DNA of 64,000 nucleotides, from the NCBI GenBank assembly GCA_021825925.1, contig JAKAFP010000001.1, forward strand, positions 248,001 to 312,000, given 5' to 3'. Positions 42,439 to 51,504 of the stretch are shown in pieces (position 1 is the first letter of the stretch; the number at the start of each line of letters is the position of its first letter). The notes below the pieces were generated by a model, which ran no database searches, was not told the origin of the DNA, and saw only the letters and a program-made list of their open reading frames with translations. The stretch comes from Chloroflexota bacterium (GTDB taxonomy: Bacteria > Chloroflexota > Anaerolineae > Anaerolineales > Anaerolineaceae). The translations under genes were made by a program, and so were the position numbers.

Positions 42439-43599
42439 ATGCATCCAAAAGTGGCTGTGGTCGGTCTGGGGTTCATGGGACGCACACATATCCAATCGCT
42501 GCGGCGGCTGGGGATTGAAGTTTTCGGCGTGGCTGGTGTGGATGAACAGGAAGCCAAAAAAGCAGCAGTCGAATTAGGAGTTCCCAAGTGGTACAACAAT
42601 TTTGAAGAGGTGGTTGCTGATGATGCGATTACGGTGGTCCATCTGTGCACCCCCAATAATCTGCATTACAGCCAGGCAAAAAAAGCGCTAAAAGCCGGCA
42701 AGCATGTACTGTGTGAGAAACCGCTCGCCATGACCTTCGAAGAATCGCGTGAACTTTCCGTGCTTGCGAAAGAAAAAGGGCTTATCACCGCTGTGAATTA
42801 CAATCTTCGTTTCTATCCCATCTGCCAGGAAGCCCGGGCTCGCATCTCCACCGGCGAATTGGGTACGCCTTACCTGATTCATGGCGCCTATCTGCAGGAT
42901 TGGCTTTTTCAAAAATCCGACTGGAACTGGCGGCTTGAACCCGAACAGGGCGGCAACTTGCGCGTGGTGGCGGATATTGGTACACATTGGATGGACCTGG
43001 TGACATACCTTACCGGCTTGAAGATCGTTGATGTGATGGCGGATTTTTCGACGGTGCATAAGACCCGCTTAAAACCGGCTGGTGAGATTGAAACATTTGC
43101 CGGAAAACTGGCTGAAAACACCTCCAATACTGAAGTGAAGATCAACACTGAAGATGCTGCCGTGATCCTTTTTCGCTTTGAGAATGGTGCACTGGGGAAC
43201 GTGACCCTTTCTCAGGTGAGCGCCGGACGCAAGAATCTGCTGTGGTTCGAGATCAGTGGATCGAGTTCTTCCATGCGCTGGGAACAGGAAAACCCCAATG
43301 AGCTGTGGTTTGGATACCGTGAAGGACCAAACCAGCTGCTGCTTAAAGATCCATCACTTTTCCATGCCGAAGCACGGGCGTTGACCGGCTTCCCCGGCGG
43401 ACATGCAGAAGGCTATCCTGACACTTTTGTGCAGGTTTTTAAGCAATTCTATGCCGCGATAAAAAATGGAAAGATGCCTGATACAGGCAGATTTGCAACC
43501 TTTGAAGACGGACATCATGAGATGGAACTTTGTGAAGCAATTCGCATTTCAGCGCTTGAAAATCGTTGGGTGACCGTAAGCGACCTTGAAAAAGCATAA
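42439..43599 (+). CDS. Gfo/Idh/MocA-family oxidoreductase
   Basis: 386 residues. VVGLGFMGRTH nucleotide motif, CEKPLAMT with the catalytic Lys, and DIGTHWMDLVTYLTG with the conserved Asp and His. Start ATG at 42439 behind GGAGGG. Related by eye to the gene at 59765-60928 (shared YLQDW and FENGALG segments). Likely the oxidation step for the sugar imported by the upstream ABC system. Followed by a good terminator. Confidence 0.87.
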   Translation: MHPKVAVVGLGFMGRTHIQSLRRLGIEVFGVAGVDEQEAKKAAVELGVPKWYNNFEEVVADDAITVVHLCTPNNLHYSQAKKALKAGKHVLCEKPLAMTFEESRELSVLAKEKGLITAVNYNLRFYPICQEARARISTGELGTPYLIHGAYLQDWLFQKSDWNWRLEPEQGGNLRVVADIGTHWMDLVTYLTGLKIVDVMADFSTVHKTRLKPAGEIETFAGKLAENTSNTEVKINTEDAAVILFRFENGALGNVTLSQVSAGRKNLLWFEISGSSSSMRWEQENPNELWFGYREGPNQLLLKDPSLFHAEARALTGFPGGHAEGYPDTFVQVFKQFYAAIKNGKMPDTGRFATFEDGHHEMELCEAIRISALENRWVTVSDLEKA

Positions 43600-43614
43600 A
43601 CGTACAGTAAACAC

Positions 43615-43647
43615 AAAAAACGCCGAAATTATTTCGGCGTTTTTTTG
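43615..43647. terminator. Bidirectional terminator between convergent operons
   Basis: CGCCGAAATTATTTCGGCG (43621-43639) flanked by AAAAAA on the left and TTTTTTT on the right; efficient on both strands. Confidence 0.88.
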
Positions 43648-43663
43648 TTGAAGAATATTGATT

Positions 43664-44905
43664 TTATGTGTGATCTACTGCGAGACGGCCTTTTTCTTTG
43701 CGGGTATTGATCAGCACATCGGTGTAGTACTTGTTATAGGTGCAGCATCCGATGGGGCTTTGTTGGATGAGCAGTTCGAGGCAGTTATCGCAGGCGGTGC
43801 AGTACTTGATCTCATTCTCGCGGCCTTCGCGAAGTTTTAGGGGCAGCAAGGGATCTGCAAATGACTGGCGGCCGAGGCCGATCATATCCACATAGCCTTT
43901 TTCGATGTTCTGGGCGCCGTAGGTCAGCAGGGAGCTGTCTTCTTCGGTCACGGCCTGTAGTTTGTTCTTGCCCTTGCCGAAGACCGAGTAGTTTGAACCA
44001 ATGACCACGGTCTCTTTTTTTAGATTATCGCGCAGAGCTTTGGCAAAGTATTGATGCAGATAAGCGAAATATGGACGTTCCTTATCGGCCTGGGTCAGGC
44101 TGATGGTGATGGACGGGCTGCCAGCAGACTGGATGAAGTATTGTGCGCCGCGTTCTTCAAGACCCTTGACGAGGTCAATCGGTTCAATGAGGTCTATAAC
44201 CGGGGTATCCGGACCTGCAGTACCGAATCCGCCGGGGAAACCTTCCCAAACGGAGATCTTTGAGCCAATGAGGAAATTCTTGTCAGGGACGGCCTTTTGA
44301 ATGCGTTCGTAAAGATCAAAGGCAAATTGACGACGGTTTTCCCATGCGCCGCCGTATTTCCATTTACGGGTATTGTACGGGCGTAATATTTGTGAACCGA
44401 GGTAACCATGGCAGAATTTCATGTCAATGCCGTCGGCTCCTGAATCATAGGCGATCTTGGCTGCCAAAACGAAATCAGCCATGATCTTTTCAAATTCATC
44501 TTCGGTAAACACATCCGCGCTGAAGCCGGGCAGCGGTTTGACCGAGAGTCGTTTTGAGAACTCCGGATTGCTCAGTTCACCTGAGTGGGTCAATTGGAAA
44601 ATGAATACCGTCTTGGGGTTGATCGCCTTCATTTTGGATACAAAGGTGGTCAAGGCCGGTTGATTCTTGGGCATGATGAAAAGCTGGTTCAAGCGAGAGC
44701 GATTCTTATCGGTGATGGTGATGGCTTCAAGGCTGACCAAACCGATCTCGCCTTTGAACAAGTTTTCATACCTTTGATAAGTCAGATCAGTCGGGTTGCC
44801 GTCTGAGTCTGCATCGGTGCATTCCATGGCCTGGGCAAAGAAACGATTTGGACTGACGTGGTTTCCGATTTTTATGGGAGAAAGTAATACTTCCTTTTTA
44901 TCCAT
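43664..44905 (-). CDS. Short Fe-S OYE-family reductase (module B)
   Basis: 413 residues, paralogue of the module A enzyme at 30335-31579. FMN barrel motifs FCHGYLGSQILRPYNTRKWKYGG and IGLGRQSFADP. The [4Fe-4S] motif is YCTACDNC with the fourth Cys eleven residues later. The flavin/NAD C-terminal domain is absent here too. It is the last gene of the long minus-strand run. Strong GGAGG site. Probable role: reduction or reductive elimination in a carbohydrate-derived intermediate, with an unknown electron donor. Confidence 0.85.
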   Translation of the reverse strand: MDKKEVLLSPIKIGNHVSPNRFFAQAMECTDADSDGNPTDLTYQRYENLFKGEIGLVSLEAITITDKNRSRLNQLFIMPKNQPALTTFVSKMKAINPKTVFIFQLTHSGELSNPEFSKRLSVKPLPGFSADVFTEDEFEKIMADFVLAAKIAYDSGADGIDMKFCHGYLGSQILRPYNTRKWKYGGAWENRRQFAFDLYERIQKAVPDKNFLIGSKISVWEGFPGGFGTAGPDTPVIDLIEPIDLVKGLEERGAQYFIQSAGSPSITISLTQADKERPYFAYLHQYFAKALRDNLKKETVVIGSNYSVFGKGKNKLQAVTEEDSSLLTYGAQNIEKGYVDMIGLGRQSFADPLLPLKLREGRENEIKYCTACDNCLELLIQQSPIGCCTYNKYYTDVLINTRKEKGRLAVDHT

Positions 44906-44955
44906 TCCTTGTTACCTCCTAAAAAAATATGTTACTTTAAAACAGAGTACGCTTG

Positions 44956-45345
44956 TTAAAGAGGTTCGCAAAACTCGAGCGTGACATTGTTGGGATCGAG
45001 AAACAGCATCACTCTTGCACCCAGGTTGGGTAAGTCGCAGGTGGCCAGGGTGATTTCAACACCTTGAGTGCGTAAGTAGGCTTCGTGTTTAGCAACATCT
45101 TCCACTTCAAAGGCGAGATGGCGAAGTCCGATTTCAGAATCAGGTCGGGCAGCCCCGGTGTTCTTTCCGTGGTAATCAAATAATTCAAGACGTGATCCAT
45201 CAGGCAATCCAAAGTAGATGATGTCAAACTCGCCGCAGTCAACGGTTTCCTGTTGCTTCAGTCCGAGCACACGGCCGTAAAAATCCAATGACTTTGCGAC
45301 GTCATTTACATTGATGGATACGTGATTTATCTTTTGAATTTTCAA
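44956..45345 (-). CDS. VOC (glyoxalase/dioxygenase fold) protein
   Basis: 129 residues, one vicinal-oxygen-chelate unit pair. HVSINVNDVAKSLDFYGRVLG at the start, with His, then RLELFDYHG, LRHLAFEVED, and NNVTLEFCE supplying the usual His/Glu metal ligands. TTG start at 45345 with GGAG six bases upstream (TTG at 45357 is the alternative). Such proteins include epimerases, glyoxalases and dioxygenases. Inserted between the dehydrogenase and OYE genes of module B; it has no counterpart in module A. Confidence 0.75.
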   Translation of the reverse strand: MKIQKINHVSINVNDVAKSLDFYGRVLGLKQQETVDCGEFDIIYFGLPDGSRLELFDYHGKNTGAARPDSEIGLRHLAFEVEDVAKHEAYLRTQGVEITLATCDLPNLGARVMLFLDPNNVTLEFCEPL

Positions 45346-45363
45346 GAGTGACTCCAAGTGGAA

Positions 45364-45395
45364 GGCAGCAGCCCATCACGGGATGAACTGCTGCC
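45364..45395 (-). other. Intercistronic hairpin
   Basis: GGCAGCAG (45364-45371) and CTGCTGCC (45388-45395) pair over 8 bp between the dehydrogenase and VOC genes. There is no U-run on the minus strand, so RNA processing or stability is more likely than termination. Confidence 0.4.
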
Positions 45396-45403
45396 AAAAA
45401 TAT

Positions 45404-46462
45404 TTACAGAATTTCGCGTTTGGTGACTTCAGGTGAGACAAAGATCTTGAATAGATCGGGATCACGGCGAAGTTCATGCAGCGCCCATTCCAAATCTTCA
45501 AGGGGAACCTTCATTGAGAACAGGGGTTTCGGATCAATGCGGCCATTCTCGATCAGCGTAATGGATTCAGGCCAGTCAGGACCAGCGCCGGCGCATGAAC
45601 CGGTAATTTTCTTTTCGCCAAGTACGAAGTCAAAGGGGCGAATCTGCATAAAATCACCATCGCCGGCGATACCGAACGCATCCAAGGTGCCGCCGGGGCG
45701 CAGCATATCCCAGGCTTGCTGGTAGGTTTTCGGTTTTCCAACCGCTTCAATGACATAATCCGCTCCGCGGCCGCCGGTCAATTTCTTTACCTCGGCTACG
45801 GGGTCGGCAACTTCATTGATGTTCAGGGTGACATCCGCGCCCATTTGTTTGGCAATGGCTAAGCGTTTCTTGTTGTCACCGATCACGATGACCGGTGCAC
45901 AGGCGCGCAAGACTGCCATGCGGGCATGCAGCACTCCCAGTCCGCAGCCTATCACTGCAACACTACTACCAAGTTTGGCATTCATGGCCTTGGCGGCGTG
46001 AATACAACAGGAAACGGGTTCAATAAAAGCGCCTTCTTCAAAGCTTAATTTATCAGGCAGAAGGTGTACGAGTCTGGCGGGGGCTTTTACATATTCCGCA
46101 AAAGAACCGTCGGTGTGGATGCCCAACTGGGTGAAGTTGGGGCATTGAAGGGGTGCCCCGTTCATACAATAAAAGCAGGTTCCGCATGACATGTTAATGT
46201 CTGCAGTCACCCGGTCACCGGTTTTGACGCGGGTGACGTTCTTGCCGGTTTCAGCGATGACGCCTGAAAACTCATGACCGGCGATCATTGGAAGTTTGTC
46301 TGAGGAGTACCAGCCGTTATAGATGCTCCAATCGGTGCCGCAAATACCTGTAAATTTAACTTTGATCAATACATCATCCGGTCCAATTTCTGGGATGGGA
46401 ACTTCTTTGACCACGATCTTTTTGATTGCTTCAAATACTGCTGCTTTCATCATACGAGCCAT
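45404..46462 (-). CDS. Zinc-dependent sugar/polyol dehydrogenase, MDR family (module B)
   Basis: 352 residues, paralogue of 28440-29507. Catalytic zinc motif CGTDWSIY and AGHEFSG; structural zinc cysteines CGTCFYCMNGAPLQC. The Rossmann motif is VIGCGLGVLHA. AGGAGAG precedes the ATG at 46462. Cotranscribed with the isomerase 27 bp upstream. Confidence 0.88.
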   Translation of the reverse strand: MARMMKAAVFEAIKKIVVKEVPIPEIGPDDVLIKVKFTGICGTDWSIYNGWYSSDKLPMIAGHEFSGVIAETGKNVTRVKTGDRVTADINMSCGTCFYCMNGAPLQCPNFTQLGIHTDGSFAEYVKAPARLVHLLPDKLSFEEGAFIEPVSCCIHAAKAMNAKLGSSVAVIGCGLGVLHARMAVLRACAPVIVIGDNKKRLAIAKQMGADVTLNINEVADPVAEVKKLTGGRGADYVIEAVGKPKTYQQAWDMLRPGGTLDAFGIAGDGDFMQIRPFDFVLGEKKITGSCAGAGPDWPESITLIENGRIDPKPLFSMKVPLEDLEWALHELRRDPDLFKIFVSPEVTKREIL

Positions 46463-46489
46463 GGGATTCTCTCCTTAATTGGAATGAAG

Positions 46490-47461
46490 TTAGTTGAACA
46501 AAACGTCGTTTCTGCCCTCATAGGGTTTTTCGATCATGAGGGGTTTTAAGAAGGCGATGGTCTTGGTAATACCGTCATGGCGGCTCATGGTCACATCTTC
46601 ATGTTCGTAGCTCATGACGTAATCATAGCCAACCATCGAAAGTTCGGTGATCACTTTCTTCCAGGGTACAGACCCCCAGCCGGGGATGCGGAAGCGGAAT
46701 CCGCGGTCAAGCCGCTGCCAATCGCCCTGCGGAATCAAACCTGAACGGCGAACATTGTGGGATACAATCTCTCCATCTTTGGCGTGGACGTGATAAATGC
46801 GGTTACCGAGCGCATCAATGAAGTTTTCTACGTCAATACCAAGGTAGATCAGGTTGGCAGGGTCAAAGTTGAAACCAAATTCCTTGCGACCGCCCATCAA
46901 TTCCACGGCACGCAGGGCGGTCTCGACATTGTAAACCAATTCATTGGGATGAGGTTCGTGGGCGAATTTGACGCCGTATTCTGCGAATTTATCGAGGATC
47001 TTTCCCCAGCGTTCGACAAACTCTACTTCCATATCAGACCACCCCTTGGAGTAAGGCCAGGGGAAGAACCGTCCGAAGTTCTCGCAGCCTATGAAACCCG
47101 TCACAACTGGAACTTCCAGGGCGTTCGCAGCCTGAGCGGTCTTGATCATGCGTTCGGTGCCAAATTTGATCTTTTCTTCCTTGGTGCCAGTGCAGATGGC
47201 ATCGGTGTCTTTGCCGTAAGGTCCAAGCACGATCTGGCCTTCGGGATGGTTGGCAAGCGCGGAGATGGTCAATCCATAGCTGCTGACCAGTTTTTTGAAA
47301 TCTGCTGCTTTGTTGCCTTTGACTACTTCTTCAATATCCAGATGTGGATTGCCGGCAAAGGCGGGAACTTCTACTGCCTGATAACCCAAGCCTGAAGCCA
47401 TTTTGAAAACTTCTTCGATCTGCAGGTCCAAATAAGTCGCTGTAAAAAGTCCGATTTTCAT
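46490..47461 (-). CDS. Sugar-phosphate isomerase/epimerase-like TIM barrel (module B)
   Basis: 323 residues, paralogue of 27451-28428. Metal/substrate motifs HEPHPNE, NFDPANL, VHAKDGE and SYEHEDV. Same C-terminal PYEGRND. ATG at 47461 behind AAGGA. Located between kinase and dehydrogenase, the same order as module A. Confidence 0.82.
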   Translation of the reverse strand: MKIGLFTATYLDLQIEEVFKMASGLGYQAVEVPAFAGNPHLDIEEVVKGNKAADFKKLVSSYGLTISALANHPEGQIVLGPYGKDTDAICTGTKEEKIKFGTERMIKTAQAANALEVPVVTGFIGCENFGRFFPWPYSKGWSDMEVEFVERWGKILDKFAEYGVKFAHEPHPNELVYNVETALRAVELMGGRKEFGFNFDPANLIYLGIDVENFIDALGNRIYHVHAKDGEIVSHNVRRSGLIPQGDWQRLDRGFRFRIPGWGSVPWKKVITELSMVGYDYVMSYEHEDVTMSRHDGITKTIAFLKPLMIEKPYEGRNDVLFN

Positions 47462-47546
47462 TTTTTTGTTCCTTTCGAGAGATAAATTAGTAATAGAGCG
47501 AACAATTTGTTGAATTCCGGTATTTCTGCTTCGTTTTGGATCAAAA

Positions 47547-49085
47547 TCAAATCTCTAATACATGGAGTTGCTCGCTGATCGTGGCTAGTTGTTCAGTCGC
47601 CTCCGCAAAGATCGGGATCAATTTTTCGTATTTCTGGTTATTTTCTTTCACAGGTTCAACAAGCTCGATAGTCTTGTGAATTTCATCAATTTTGTTGAAG
47701 TTCTGCCATAACCCAACGCCAACGGCCGCAACGGCGGCCGCCCCGAGGGCGCCAGCATCCTGGTCAATGTTGGTTTTGAGGATTTTGGTGTTGAACACAT
47801 CTGCGAAGATGCCAAGATAGAACCGGCTTTTTGCGCCGCCACCGACAAATAGGATCTCGTCTTCGAGTTTGGTGTACTTGCGCAGCAGGTCCAGGCGAAG
47901 ACGCAGATTCATGGCAATACCTTCCATGGCGCTGCGAATGAGTTCAGGCTTGCCGTGTTTGAGGTCAAGTCCCATATATGCGCCTCGCAGGTGAACGCTG
48001 CTATCTTGTGAGGTTCCGCCTGCCAGGCTGGGATTGAACAGAAGTTTGTTTGAACCGATGGGGGCCTGTTCGGCAAATTCGTTCATGATCACATAGACAT
48101 CTTTGCCGGTTTTTTGAGCTTCGAGGTCCAGCAGTTCACAGAACTGGTCTTTCACCCACGAATAGGTGGTTCCGGCAGAGAAGATGCTGACAGCAGAGGT
48201 AAACATGTTGGGAACTACATGTGTGAAAACATAAGGTTTGTACTGCTTGTCGAGTACCGGTTGTTCTGATGAAACAGCGATCCAGGCAGCCGAGCCGAGT
48301 GAAGTGTAAACACGGCCATCGCGGGTGTTTTTTGCGCCCAGCGCCATGCACGAATTATCCACGCCACCGCAGACTACTTTAACACTGGCTGGCAAACCCA
48401 ATTCTTTGGCGATTTCGGGGAGCAACTCGCCCATTACCGCGGTGGATGGCAGGATCTCCGGCCAAATTCCGGAAGGCAATCCACTGGCTTTGATGAAGTC
48501 CTGTTTGTACTGCCAGGCTTTCAGGTCGTAAACTCCGGTCCCGGAGGCGTATGAATAATCCGTGGCGATCTTGCCGGTTAACATTAGGTTGATAAAATCT
48601 TTGGTACCGATAATTTTGTAAATATGGCTGAACATTTCTGGTTCATGGGTTCTATACCACATCACTTTAAAAACTGTATATAACGGCGCTGGAAACCCAT
48701 TACCTGTGGTCAGGTACCATTGATCTGCATCCACGGTCTTGAAGAATTCTTCAGCTTCTTTTTGCGCCCTCAGGTCAGACCAGATGGGCGTGCTCTCTCG
48801 CAGAAGATTTCCGTTAATATCCACCGGTACGGCACCAAGGCTGTGACCAGAAATACCCAAACCAACAATGGTATTGACATCCACTTTACTTTTTTCTATC
48901 AGTTGGCGTGTGCTTTCAACAACGGCTTTCCACCAATCGAGCGGTTTTTGTTCGTGCCACCCGACTTCAGGATACAGGGTGTCGTATCCCACAAATGCAT
49001 AAGCCAGGCAAGTTCCATCAGCATCATAGAGTGACGCCTTATTTCCACCAGTTCCGAGATCAAATGAGATTATTTTATTATCCAT
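47547..49085 (-). CDS. FGGY-family carbohydrate kinase (module B)
   Basis: 512 residues, paralogue of 25914-27425. FDLGTGGNKASLY phosphate motif, SDLRAQKEAEEF, GGVDNSCMALGA and VGGGAKSRFYLG. ATG at 49085. Probably phosphorylates the same kind of substrate as the module A kinase or a stereoisomer of it. Cotranscribed with the aldolase upstream (39-bp gap). Confidence 0.88.
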   Translation of the reverse strand: MDNKIISFDLGTGGNKASLYDADGTCLAYAFVGYDTLYPEVGWHEQKPLDWWKAVVESTRQLIEKSKVDVNTIVGLGISGHSLGAVPVDINGNLLRESTPIWSDLRAQKEAEEFFKTVDADQWYLTTGNGFPAPLYTVFKVMWYRTHEPEMFSHIYKIIGTKDFINLMLTGKIATDYSYASGTGVYDLKAWQYKQDFIKASGLPSGIWPEILPSTAVMGELLPEIAKELGLPASVKVVCGGVDNSCMALGAKNTRDGRVYTSLGSAAWIAVSSEQPVLDKQYKPYVFTHVVPNMFTSAVSIFSAGTTYSWVKDQFCELLDLEAQKTGKDVYVIMNEFAEQAPIGSNKLLFNPSLAGGTSQDSSVHLRGAYMGLDLKHGKPELIRSAMEGIAMNLRLRLDLLRKYTKLEDEILFVGGGAKSRFYLGIFADVFNTKILKTNIDQDAGALGAAAVAAVGVGLWQNFNKIDEIHKTIELVEPVKENNQKYEKLIPIFAEATEQLATISEQLHVLEI

Positions 49086-49124
49086 GCCTCAGCCTTAAAA
49101 TTATAATTTTCCGGTCACCAATAA

Positions 49125-49820
49125 CTAGACCTCGACGCCTTGGGGCATGGCTTTGCATTCATCGACGATGTTGATGCCGCTTTTGAGATTGACACCAAAG
49201 CGGCGGGCGCCTGCCTGATACATGGCAACGAGGGTTTCGAGGCTGCGAATACCGCCCGAAGCTTTGATCTTGGCCTGGTCGCCAACCAGTGACTTGACCA
49301 ATTTAACATCATCCAGGCTGGTGGGGCGGTCTGCCCAACCTGTGCCAGTCTTTACAAAGGTTGCACCAGCGGCAAGCGAAATGGCGCAGGCTTGTTCAAC
49401 TTCTTGTCGGGTGAGATACATAATTTCGATGATTACTTTTACAGGAAGTGGCTTTATCACGCTGATGACGGCATTAAGGTCCTCTTGCACCTCGTCAACT
49501 AAACCTGAGCGCAGCTTGCCGATGTTCAGCACTACATCTATTTCATCACAGCCTTCGTTTTTCATATCCTGGGCTTGAAAGACCTTGGTCTTGGTGGAAT
49601 CTGAACCGGAAGGGAAACTGACGTTGCCGACAATACGAATATCAGGCGAGCCTGCAAGCAATTGTTTGGTATAAGGGATGAAGCATTGCATGACAGAAAC
49701 CTGACCAAAATGATATTCTTTTGCTGCGCTAACCATTTCTTCGATGTCTGTCTTGTTGGATATGGTGCGAACACAAGACAGATCGATCATTTTTGCTACA
49801 TCAAGTGACGATAAATACAT
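49125..49820 (-). CDS. DeoC/LsrF-type class I aldolase (module B)
   Basis: 231 residues. Schiff-base Lys in TFVKTGTGW, second Lys in KIKASGGIR, and Asp in EIDVVLNIG. More like canonical DeoC than its module A paralogue, but again without nucleoside genes nearby. ATG at 49820 behind AAGGA. Sits between the AroE-like gene and the kinase. Confidence 0.82.
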   Translation of the reverse strand: MYLSSLDVAKMIDLSCVRTISNKTDIEEMVSAAKEYHFGQVSVMQCFIPYTKQLLAGSPDIRIVGNVSFPSGSDSTKTKVFQAQDMKNEGCDEIDVVLNIGKLRSGLVDEVQEDLNAVISVIKPLPVKVIIEIMYLTRQEVEQACAISLAAGATFVKTGTGWADRPTSLDDVKLVKSLVGDQAKIKASGGIRSLETLVAMYQAGARRFGVNLKSGINIVDECKAMPQGVEV

Positions 49821-49854
49821 ACTTCAATTCCTTATCCAAAAACTCAGGCGGAAA

Positions 49855-50814
49855 TTACTTTCCTCGAACAGATGAAGCCGCTTCATTCAGCTTATCAAAC
49901 AGGGCGGGGGTCAGGTCGAAATGCAGCACCTGGGCAACCACCTGCGTCCATCCGTGGACGAAGTAGATCCAGCCATCTTCCACCTTGACATGTCTACTTT
50001 CAACCTGGGCCAGTGATTGGTGTAGGTAATCCAGTTCACCGCGATAGTTGAACTCCCATGAGATACTGTGCATCGGGAATTTTCCTTCCCAGGTGATGGG
50101 AGAACCCGGGGTGTCTTTGCCCATACCGGTGGCATTGATGATCACACTGTATGGAGGGAATTTTTCCATGATCTCATCATTAACCTTGGGATCAGAATTA
50201 CAAATGTATTCAATTTCGATGTCTGTCTTCAGGTTGCTTACCATCTCCTTGGCGTGATCCAGGCGGCCTTGTGAACGGTTGACAAAAGTGAATTTGGAAG
50301 GACGGTCGCCTTTGTCTTTTTTGTTGATCAGGTGCAGCAGGGTTGCAATGGCTGAACCGCCGGCGCCGAAGCACAATACCTGGCCGCCGGTCTTGGCGAA
50401 ATAGTCTTTCTCAATAATGGCATCCAGACTGGCGCCAGAGGTGAGCGGATCCTTGGCGTGGCCTTCAAGGCGGCCTTCCAACTTGGATATGCTTGAAATT
50501 TCATCGGTAATTTGGGCATAAGGATCAAGATATTCAAACATATCACGGGCGGCTGCCAGTAAGTCAATCTTGTGGGTGGTGACGAGGGCACCCAATGAAT
50601 TGGGGTCATATTTAATTTGAGCAACGGCCTGGCGATAAACTTCGGGGTCATCGTGGATCTTGCAATCAATACCTTCCATGACGACATCTTCTCTTCCCAA
50701 CACTTTCATCCATAATGGAAAAACCTTCATGATGGATGACTTTCCAGTGGTCACACCGATAAAGTAAAAAGTGGGAACTTTCTTGGTTACAACATCATAT
50801 TTAGTGTTATTCAT
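49855..50814 (-). CDS. Shikimate/quinate-dehydrogenase-like protein
   Basis: 319 residues with both AroE domains. The N-terminal substrate domain has GVTTGKSS and VTTHK, in which the Lys matches the catalytic Lys of shikimate dehydrogenase; the catalytic Asp partner appears in SGASLDA. The C-terminal Rossmann domain has CFGAGGSAIA, VNRSQGR and INATGMGKDTPGSP. Typical AroE is about 270-285 aa. In this operon a role in aromatic biosynthesis is unlikely; it more probably oxidises a cyclic or linear polyol acid. AGGAG site ahead of the ATG. Confidence 0.75.
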   Translation of the reverse strand: MNNTKYDVVTKKVPTFYFIGVTTGKSSIMKVFPLWMKVLGREDVVMEGIDCKIHDDPEVYRQAVAQIKYDPNSLGALVTTHKIDLLAAARDMFEYLDPYAQITDEISSISKLEGRLEGHAKDPLTSGASLDAIIEKDYFAKTGGQVLCFGAGGSAIATLLHLINKKDKGDRPSKFTFVNRSQGRLDHAKEMVSNLKTDIEIEYICNSDPKVNDEIMEKFPPYSVIINATGMGKDTPGSPITWEGKFPMHSISWEFNYRGELDYLHQSLAQVESRHVKVEDGWIYFVHGWTQVVAQVLHFDLTPALFDKLNEAASSVRGK

Positions 50815-50832
50815 TAATGGCTCCTGACAAGG

Positions 50833-51477
50833 TTATTTTCTGGATGTTTTTACAACATTAACGAAGTCGGCTGCAAGTTTTGAAATTTCATCAAATTTTC
50901 CATCTTTTGCCAGTTGCGGCGGGCACAACTCACTTCCGGCGCCAACAGCAACCACACCCGTTGCAAACCATTCGGCTACGTTGCCGGAACTCACACCGCC
51001 TGTGGGCATCATGGGAATGTAAGGGAAGGGGCCCTTGAGAGCTTTAATATAGGCCGGCCCGCCCAACGAGCCAGGGAAAATTTTGATCACATCCACGCCA
51101 AGAGTATAGGCCTGGAAAACTTCGGTGGGGGTTAAAGCCCCTGCCATGGTGAGCAATCCGCTGCCAACCATCGCTTTTATAAGGTTGGGTTCACAAATGG
51201 GGCTGACCAAGAAATGTGCACCGGCGTTCTTGGCAGATTGGGCTTGTTCGGGTTTGGTGAGGGTTCCCATGCCCAGAACGATGCTATCGCCAAACTTTTT
51301 GGCAAGGGTAGCGACGACATCTTCCGCGTTGGGGGTGCTATATGTAATTTCAATACCCAAAACGCCGCCAACCACCAAGGCTTCGACCATTTTGACGGTA
51401 AGTTCAGGTGATGGTCCGCGGATGACTGCCAATAACCCCAATTCTTTTACTTTTTCCAACATTTCCAGTTTGTTCAT
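50833..51477 (-). CDS. KDPG/KHG-type aldolase
   Basis: 214 residues. Class I aldolase of the 2-keto-3-deoxy-6-phosphogluconate family with Schiff-base Lys in DVIKIFPG, AVIRG at the N terminus, GIEITYSTP and PTGGVS. Splits a 2-keto-3-deoxy sugar acid (phosphate) to pyruvate and an aldehyde. Start ATG at 51477 with GGAG; the longer reading uses a TTG inside that site. Terminal step of the oxidative route encoded upstream. Confidence 0.88.
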   Translation of the reverse strand: MNKLEMLEKVKELGLLAVIRGPSPELTVKMVEALVVGGVLGIEITYSTPNAEDVVATLAKKFGDSIVLGMGTLTKPEQAQSAKNAGAHFLVSPICEPNLIKAMVGSGLLTMAGALTPTEVFQAYTLGVDVIKIFPGSLGGPAYIKALKGPFPYIPMMPTGGVSSGNVAEWFATGVVAVGAGSELCPPQLAKDGKFDEISKLAADFVNVVKTSRK

Positions 51478-51504
51478 ATTTATCTCCAATAGATGGTGTT
51501 TTTC

